From the NCBI GenBank assembly GCA_018812385.1, contig JAHJDU010000590.1, positions 1-10,395 on the forward strand: DNA of 10,395 bases. Direction: 5' to 3'. The notes below the pieces were generated by a model, which was given only the letters and a program-made list of their open reading frames with translations, did no database searches and was not told where the DNA came from. Every line of letters begins with the position of its first letter. The first letter of the stretch is position 1. A program made the translations under genes and the position numbers. Origin of the DNA: Pseudomonadota bacterium. GTDB lineage: Bacteria > Desulfobacterota > Desulfobacteria > Desulfobacterales > Desulfobacteraceae. Shown here piece after piece: positions 6,100-10,395 of the stretch.

Positions 6100-6165
6100 T
6101 CTTCAATTAAATTGAAATTATATAAAAAGGCCACTTTCCCTATAAAAAGAGGTCTTGTTCATTGT

Positions 6166-6194
6166 GACATATCTCAGTTTTATGTGTATGTCAA
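6166..6194 (-). promoter_or_regulatory. Weak candidate promoter for hicAB
   Basis: A perfect -35 TTGACA (6194-6189), 17-bp spacer and poor -10 TATGTC (6171-6166) on the - strand. The alternative -10 TATAAT at 6122-6117 has no good -35. The true start cannot be settled from sequence. Confidence 0.22.
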
Positions 6195-6219
6195 CACATT
6201 TGTGTGTTTTTATACACAT
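6182..6219. repeat. Nested inverted repeats of TGTGT/ACACA type
   Basis: ATGTGTAT (6182-6189) and ATACACAT (6212-6219) are perfect 8-bp arms. Nested inside is ACACA-TT-TGTGT (6194-6205). The same ACACA/TGTGT core forms the inverted repeat at 6072-6099 nearer hicA. It may be a second operator for the same dimeric regulator. Confidence 0.45.
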
Positions 6220-6442
6220 GGGCAGTATTCAGTTTCCAATTGCGGCCGAGCCGAATTATCTCTCGGGAAATCTTATCAACTCCAACACTTTTTTTCATGC
6301 ATAAAATTCAAATAAAACCCACTCCTCATGGTAGTTTCGGTGAAGGCCTTGATCAAAGTTTGGTAGAAATCATAGGTATTTTAATCGGTAATATCCCCCA
6401 CGGCGTTCTTAGACTTTTCGCAGAACAGAAACTCAACCTAAC

Positions 6443-6550
6443 TTGCATCGATCAGAAGAATTTTTGATCAAAATTCCGGTAACGTATATTTTCTATATCC
6501 ATGACAATTTCGACCCCTGGATACTCCGCATAGGGCTAATTATCATTGAG
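6443..6550 (+). repeat. Dispersed 108-bp repeat, copy A
   Basis: Aligns without gaps to 9750-9857 in the same orientation, 86 of 108 positions identical by hand count. The best block contains GTAACGTATATTTT and CATGACAATTT. Many early differences are C/T or A/G transitions. Weak similarity may continue past 6550. It lies in the gap between hicA and the sensor kinase. Confidence 0.85.
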
Positions 6551-6625
6551 TGTGATCAAGGCATTAAACTCGATATATTACACTTTAATCTGAAAGAATG
6601 GCTTGAGGCTACATTTCAGGGCCAA

Positions 6626-6737
6626 TTGAATTAAAATCTTAAAGTTAAAAACTTCATATACCAGATATGATATTGCCCAAGTCTTGTCTTAACTGAGTCT
6701 TACGATTGCCAGTAGCCGGCTTAAAATTTTAATTCAA
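6626..6737. repeat. 112-bp segment bounded by a 17-bp inverted repeat
   Basis: TTGAATTAAAATCTTAA (6626-6642) and TTAAAATTTTAATTCAA (6721-6737) are inverted copies with one mismatch in 17, enclosing 78 bp. The layout resembles a miniature inverted-repeat element, but no target-site duplication is visible. The AT-rich sequence calls for caution. Confidence 0.6.
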
Positions 6738-6754
6738 ACCCTTTATAGATAAAC

Positions 6755-6782
6755 ATCGCCAACTCTTTTCTATCTTGGCGAT
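6755..6782 (-). terminator. Terminator-like hairpin downstream of the sensor kinase gene
   Basis: ATCGCCAA (6755-6762) and TTGGCGAT (6775-6782) form a perfect 8-bp stem with a 12-base loop, 44 bp past the kinase stop codon. On the - strand it is followed by GTTTATCT, a poor T-tract, so termination may be weak or factor-dependent. Confidence 0.45.
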
Positions 6783-6826
6783 TTGTAAAAAAGAGAAACA
6801 AAAATCAATGTTGATGTAAATATTCA

Positions 6827-8743
6827 TCACATGGTTTTGAACATTATAGAAAATTCAGATCCACCTGATTGATAACAATCATTATGATCTCTGCAGAAAC
6901 TACAGGCTTCAATCTTTCCGGGACAGATATCATCTTTTCCCAGAAGAAACCTGCACTTAGAAGATGTGATTCCAATATCAAAGTCATAGCGTTTTGAAAA
7001 TATTTTCATGCGTAAAAGATCACCCCCCCTTCCTCCGGCATTAAAATCAAACGGTTCTTTAGAAGAATAGGTTGATGTTTCCTGAGTTGTAAAAAAGCCT
7101 TCAAAAATTTTTTGCTGCTGATTTTTTTTTATTCCGACTCCAAAATCTTTAACAGCAAACTTGACACCGGATTCAGCCTTAGAAACCGTTATTTCTATTC
7201 TGCCTTGATCCGGCGTGTTTTCAATAGCATTTTTGATCAGGCCTTTTATCACCTTCTTCAATGGAACAACAGGTATGGATATTTCCGGAGTAGACTTCAA
7301 ATTTTGATCTATATTCAGGTTTCGATGGCTAAATTCAGGTTTCAATCCTTCAATGCACTGACTGACAAATTTATCAAGCTGTATAGCTTCTGGTTCAGTT
7401 TCTTTGATGTCAAATATGTTATTAATCCGTTTTCTAATACTTTCAATCACCGGTGTATCACCTGCTTTTTCTTCCAGGACACTTTCAAGCAGATCAGTAC
7501 ATTGTTCCACAAGGTATAGAATAAATTCATTTGTCCCACCGTCTTTTTCCAGGATAATGTCATTGATCTCATTCTGAAGCCGTTTTATCCGTTCAACATT
7601 CCTTTGCGCCCTGGCAATAGATCTCTTCCAGGTATCATCTGGTAGTTGTCCTAATTTTTTTGCAAGGATATTCAATGTTCCACTAAATACCGAAACTGGT
7701 GTTTTCAATTCATGAGAAAGATGATTTATTGCCTTTGTTTTTGCCCTGTCAAGGCTTGCAAGTTCCTTGTATGACAGTTTTAATTCATCTGAAAAGCGAG
7801 CATTTTCAATGGACAACCCCACAGTACCGGCCACCATTTCCAAAAGCTGCATATCCGACTGCTCAAAAATGCCCTGCATTTTATTAAATGCTGCCAAGAC
7901 ACCTATTATACGGTCGCTGCTGTAAATAGGCACCAGCACATAGTTATCAAAAGTATATCCAAACTTCTCATCTCTTAATGGATATAACCCGGACGCCTCA
8001 GTTCTGTCGTTAACAATCACCGGCCTGCCTGTTCTAATCACTTTGCCGGATGCCATGCTGTCCATGGGCAATCTGATTTCTTTTACTTTTCTTTTTGTGA
8101 TTTTATCATCATCTGCCGCACCCGGGAAAAAGAACTCCTTTGTCTCTTCATCCAGAAGGATGACAAGTGCCCCCTGGGTGTCGAGCAGGCGCTTGATCTC
8201 ATTGGTGATGTAATCCAGCAGATCTTCCAGGTCGGGATACTGGGGAAGTGCCATGCTAATCCTGAGCATGGTTTCGTTGCTTTTTGCTGTCCGTGTTTCT
8301 TTTGTAATATCCCTGAATATAACAAGCTCTCCGGCTAGTCCCATTTCTGATTTTGAAAAAACAGCTCCCCTCGCTATTACGTCCAGGATACGGCCATCCT
8401 TTGACAAGCGCTTTGTTACATACCGAGTAACAATTCTTTCTTTAAACAGTTCTCTGAGCTTTTCAGATGTTTCCGGTGCAAGTCCTGGTGGAACAAAAGA
8501 GGCTTTCCCGTTTTTCATTTCCTCTAACGTCCACCCGAAAACTTCGGTAAATGCCGGGTTCAGGTATGAAATTTCACCTTTCAGTGTAAAAGTTGCAACA
8601 GGATAGGGTGCAAAGTCCAATAAGGTCCGGTATCGTTTTTCAGATTCTTTAAGTGATCCTTGATTTAGCTCAAGTTCTCTGATCCGATTTTTCAGGATCT
8701 TGATCTCTTTTTCAAATTTTTCATAATTAACTTTCTCGATCAT
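6827..8743 (-). CDS. PAS-GAF sensor histidine kinase with a cysteine cluster in the ATPase domain
   Basis: A 638-residue cytoplasmic kinase with no membrane segment. Order: short coiled coil; PAS about 36-150 (NPAFTEVFGWTLEEM, ending VIFRDITKE); GAF about 160-315; DHp with HLSHELKTP, phospho-acceptor His344; an unusually long linker, about 400-490; HATPase with N-box Asn505 (LIKNAIENTP), G1 DFGVGI (Asp533) and G2 GGRGGD (about 570-575). After G2 come five cysteines (597, 607, 614, 617, 623), spaced C-x9-C-x6-C-x2-C-x5-C, before the terminal SGGSEFSIMF strand, which suggests metal or redox control. The chosen ATG 8743 has AGGGG five bases upstream; ATG 8758 would add five residues but lacks such a site. 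No response regulator gene is adjacent, so it is an orphan kinase here. Confidence 0.92.
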   Translation of the reverse strand: MIEKVNYEKFEKEIKILKNRIRELELNQGSLKESEKRYRTLLDFAPYPVATFTLKGEISYLNPAFTEVFGWTLEEMKNGKASFVPPGLAPETSEKLRELFKERIVTRYVTKRLSKDGRILDVIARGAVFSKSEMGLAGELVIFRDITKETRTAKSNETMLRISMALPQYPDLEDLLDYITNEIKRLLDTQGALVILLDEETKEFFFPGAADDDKITKRKVKEIRLPMDSMASGKVIRTGRPVIVNDRTEASGLYPLRDEKFGYTFDNYVLVPIYSSDRIIGVLAAFNKMQGIFEQSDMQLLEMVAGTVGLSIENARFSDELKLSYKELASLDRAKTKAINHLSHELKTPVSVFSGTLNILAKKLGQLPDDTWKRSIARAQRNVERIKRLQNEINDIILEKDGGTNEFILYLVEQCTDLLESVLEEKAGDTPVIESIRKRINNIFDIKETEPEAIQLDKFVSQCIEGLKPEFSHRNLNIDQNLKSTPEISIPVVPLKKVIKGLIKNAIENTPDQGRIEITVSKAESGVKFAVKDFGVGIKKNQQQKIFEGFFTTQETSTYSSKEPFDFNAGGRGGDLLRMKIFSKRYDFDIGITSSKCRFLLGKDDICPGKIEACSFCRDHNDCYQSGGSEFSIMFKTM

Positions 8744-8799
8744 TTTTTCCCCTGCCATTACTTTTTATTTATCATCTTATGTTTCCTGGTGAAAATTGT

Positions 8800-8837
8800 A
8801 TAGTTTTTTCACAGAATTTATTAAAACTTAAAACTAT
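8800..8837. promoter_or_regulatory. Inverted repeat upstream of the sensor kinase gene
   Basis: ATAGTTTT (8800-8807) and AAAACTAT (8830-8837) are perfect 8-bp arms with a 22-bp spacer, 42 bp upstream of the first kinase ATG. The right arm overlaps a direct repeat of TAAAACT. It could be an operator in the region shared with the divergent small frame; no convincing -35/-10 pair was found. Confidence 0.3.
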
Positions 8838-8890
8838 CTCATTATGGGAATTACTTCGGATCTCCTTATATTGGGAAAGGGAATCATAAA

Positions 8891-9055
8891 ATGAATCAAA
8901 GTTCCATCCCGCTTTATTGGAGTTGGCCCGGATTCTTTTTTACCAGAATTTTAATGATGTATTGTTTTGATATTCTTTACTATTCTGGATTTTCAATAAT
9001 CAGCACTGGGATAATTATACTTGACTCTTTGATTAATAGTCGAAAAAGTCTCTAA
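8891..9055 (+). CDS. Possible 54-aa hydrophobic small protein
   Basis: ATG 8891-8893 to TAA 9053-9055, preceded by AAAGGGA at a workable distance. The product starts MNQSSIPLYWSWPGFFFT. Residues about 13-46 are strongly hydrophobic and aromatic (FFFTRILMMYCFDILYYSGF, then SIISTGIIIL), interrupted by single charged residues, and the C-terminus is basic (NSRKSL). It fits a one- or two-pass small membrane protein, divergent from the kinase and ending 5 bp before the convergent LUD gene. I recognise no family. AT-rich DNA can give hydrophobic frames by chance, so its reality is open. Confidence 0.3.
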   Translation: MNQSSIPLYWSWPGFFFTRILMMYCFDILYYSGFSIISTGIIILDSLINSRKSL

Positions 9056-9059
9056 CCTG

Positions 9060-9704
9060 CTAATATCCCACAAATTCACCGATCAGCTTCACATGTATCC
9101 GCTTTCCGATCATATGGCCTTCGATGATACTCCACATGTTACAAATGCGAGTGGGGGTCTTGCAGTCATTACACAAACCGGTTTCGACACATGGATTTTT
9201 CAAACCATAACGAATATTATTAATCGGTGCAGCATAGTGTTTGACTCTAGCCATGGCGGATTCAAGATCAGGAGCTACTTTATTCATACCGACCATTAAA
9301 ATAACCTTTTTGGGTCCGAAAGCCATTGCAGCCACGCGATTGCCCATGCCGTCAAGGTTGACTAATTTCCCATCTAATGTGATCGAATTAGAGCTTGCAA
9401 TCATAAAATCAGCAGTCATCCCTTGTTGTCGACGTGATAGGCCTTCTTCAGGCGCTATTCCCGGTTCATATGGATCAATAAGTTGGACCTCTGGCAATTC
9501 GGCAATAGACTCCCAGAGTCCAGCATATGTTGCGGTCATGGTTCCGCATCGAAATACCGATGCTCCTGGTGTAATCATGGCGATGACTTCATCTTTAGCC
9601 TGGGAAGCAGTCGCAGCATAACTACCCTCCATACGTCGCTGTTCCAATCTTTTTATTATTTTTTTAGCTACCTTTTCATTCCAAACAACCTGATTTTCAT
9701 CCAT
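9060..9704 (-). CDS. LUD-domain (DUF162) protein, lactate-utilisation-like
   Basis: A 214-residue protein of the LUD family, related to LutC-type proteins. Family-like segments are VWNEKVAKKIIKRLEQRRM at the N-terminus, FRCGTMT and LWESIAELPEVQLIDPY, then NLDGMGNRVAAMAFGPKKV and VGMNKVAPDLESAMARV. Four cysteines near the C-terminus (172, 178, 181, 188; CVETGLCNDCKTPTRIC) could hold an Fe-S cluster or zinc, and this tail is common in stand-alone LUD proteins. LutABC oxidises L-lactate, but no lutA or lutB is visible here, so lactate use is not shown. Start ATG 9704 has AAGGA eight bases upstream. It is transcribed away from the flavoprotein gene. Confidence 0.88.
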   Translation of the reverse strand: MDENQVVWNEKVAKKIIKRLEQRRMEGSYAATASQAKDEVIAMITPGASVFRCGTMTATYAGLWESIAELPEVQLIDPYEPGIAPEEGLSRRQQGMTADFMIASSNSITLDGKLVNLDGMGNRVAAMAFGPKKVILMVGMNKVAPDLESAMARVKHYAAPINNIRYGLKNPCVETGLCNDCKTPTRICNMWSIIEGHMIGKRIHVKLIGEFVGY

Positions 9705-9749
9705 AGTATTTTTCCTTTCAAATGAAGATTAATTGCATTTTATCAATAT

Positions 9750-9857
9750 TTGCATTGATCAGAAAACTTTTCAATCTAAACTCCTGTAACGTATATTTTT
9801 TATATTCATGACAATTTTGGCCTCTGAATACTCCACCTTCGGATAATTAGTCTTGAG
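9750..9857 (+). repeat. Dispersed 108-bp repeat, copy B
   Basis: The second copy of the repeat at 6443-6550, about 80% identical without gaps, same orientation. It lies in the intergenic region between the divergent LUD and flavoprotein genes, 46 bp from the LUD ATG. On the opposite strand it contains a 33-codon frame (9872-9771, beginning MDISRLKTNYPKVEYS) that copy A interrupts with a stop. Confidence 0.85.
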
Positions 9858-9912
9858 CCTGGAAATATCCATTGCTCGATCAAATTAATTCTTTTGAAAA
9901 TCATTGTTGGAG

Positions 9913-9941
9913 TTGATACAAAAAACTACGAATGATATAAT
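9913..9941 (+). promoter_or_regulatory. Sigma70-type promoter of the flavoprotein gene
   Basis: -35 TTGATA (9913-9918), 17-bp spacer, -10 TATAAT (9936-9941), 57 bp before the ATG: close to consensus. A 6-bp inverted repeat, ATCATT (9900-9905) and AATGAT (9931-9936), brackets the -35 and touches the -10, so an operator is possible. Confidence 0.65.
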
Positions 9942-9998
9942 GGAAAATAAGTCGAATTGTTTAGATTTGAACAATAGAAATCAGTAAGGAGACATTAA

Positions 9999-10395
9999 AT
10001 GTCGAATAAGAAAAAACAGCATAAAGTACTTGTTCTTTTGGGAAGTCCACGGAAAAACGGGAACAGTGCCATTCTGGCAAGAGAAATAGCCGCCGGTGCT
10101 GAGTCTGTTGGTGCTGCAGTCGAATCACTTTTCATTCAGGGGATGGACATAAAAGCCTGCCAAGCTTGTTGGAGCTGTCAAAAGCCGGACAGTAAAGGTT
10201 GCGCTATAAAAGATGATATGCAAGAGATCTTTCCTAAACTGATTGAAGCTGATTCCTGGGTAATTGCCACACCAGTGCATTGGTTTAATATGTCCACTCA
10301 AACCAAGCTTTGGTTGGATAGGTGTTTTGCCTTATCCAAATATGGAGACAACCCGTTCAACAAAAAAATTGCTATTGCCATCGCTTATGGTGATG
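9999..10395 (+). CDS. Flavodoxin-like iron-sulfur flavoprotein / NADPH-dependent FMN reductase family (3' end outside window)
   Basis: 132 codons are visible from ATG 9999, with AAGGAG (9986-9991) seven bases upstream. VLVLLGSPRKNGNSAILA at about 10-27 is the FMN phosphate-binding loop of the flavodoxin-like fold. Cys54, 57, 60 and 68 (CQACWSC, then KGC) give C-x2-C-x2-C-x7-C, the compact motif of archaeal-type iron-sulfur flavoproteins (Isf) that bind a [4Fe-4S] cluster. IEADSWVIATPVHWFNMSTQTKLWLDR is the usual second flavin-binding part. It probably transfers electrons between ferredoxin or NAD(P)H and a small acceptor; the physiological partner is unknown. It is divergent from the LUD gene and has its own strong promoter. 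Confidence 0.9.
   Translation, partial: MSNKKKQHKVLVLLGSPRKNGNSAILAREIAAGAESVGAAVESLFIQGMDIKACQACWSCQKPDSKGCAIKDDMQEIFPKLIEADSWVIATPVHWFNMSTQTKLWLDRCFALSKYGDNPFNKKIAIAIAYGD

Larger units (their letters stand above)
6037..6826. other. 790-bp interval without a convincing gene
   Basis: Open frames occur on the + strand (for example 6204-6467 and 6443-6634), but none has a ribosome site or a recognisable domain. The interval holds the hicAB upstream inverted repeats, copy A of a 108-bp dispersed repeat, a 17-bp inverted-repeat pair and a terminator-like hairpin. Its density of repeats suggests an accumulation site for small or decayed elements. Confidence 0.6.

Noticed and set aside
6204..6634. 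+ strand frames of 87 and 63 codons in the repeat-rich interval
   Set aside because: No ribosome site or recognisable domain. Coding-like patches coincide with repeat copy A, so I treat them under the repeat rather than as genes.
6279..9918. 14-bp TGTTGGAGTTGATA on the - strand near 6280 and on the + strand at 9905-9918
   Set aside because: A match of this length is close to chance expectation between both strands of a 10-kb window.
1..10395. CRISPR array, tRNA, rRNA, riboswitch or intact transposase
   Set aside because: I found no regularly spaced repeats, no cloverleaf or rRNA signature, no riboswitch core I could recognise and no transposase motif. A covariance-model search would be needed to exclude small RNAs.

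Overview
The window looks like chromosomal DNA of an anaerobic, probably sulfate-reducing Desulfobacterota bacterium close to Desulfobacteraceae. This is inferred from the AT-leaning base composition, a ferredoxin-linked 2-oxoacid oxidoreductase operon beside an acyl-CoA dehydrogenase, a LUD-domain protein, an iron-sulfur flavoprotein-like gene and a PAS-GAF histidine kinase. No rRNA, tRNA, CRISPR array or intact insertion sequence was seen.

Region 1 (1-4354). The 3' end of an acyl-CoA dehydrogenase gene on the + strand converges with a six-gene operon on the - strand. In transcription order the operon holds a MinD/CobQ-like P-loop ATPase, a 2x[4Fe-4S] ferredoxin subunit, the alpha (VorB-type), beta (TPP) and gamma subunits of a 2-oxoacid:ferredoxin oxidoreductase, and a tandem ACT-domain protein. 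The reaction is CoA-dependent oxidative decarboxylation of a 2-oxoacid, possibly a branched-chain one, with electrons passed to ferredoxin. This fits with acyl-CoA oxidation next door, and the ACT protein is a plausible amino-acid sensor.

Region 2 (4332-5384). An AT-rich stretch holds unrecognised, partly overlapping - strand reading frames that look like a decayed gene. One of them contains a perfect 28-bp palindrome.

Region 3 (5385-6826). A hicAB toxin-antitoxin pair on the - strand has a leader reading frame overlapping the hicA start. Upstream lie nearly 800 bp without a convincing gene. That stretch is rich in inverted repeats (ACACA/TGTGT motifs, a 17-bp inverted pair, a terminator-like hairpin) and carries one copy of a 108-bp dispersed repeat.

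Region 4 (6827-10395). An orphan PAS-GAF-HisKA-HATPase kinase has a cysteine cluster inside its ATPase domain. It is followed by a possible 54-aa membrane microprotein, a LUD-domain protein on the - strand, and a divergent flavoprotein gene cut by the window end. The second copy of the 108-bp repeat sits between the LUD and flavoprotein genes. The flavoprotein gene has a near-consensus sigma70 promoter.
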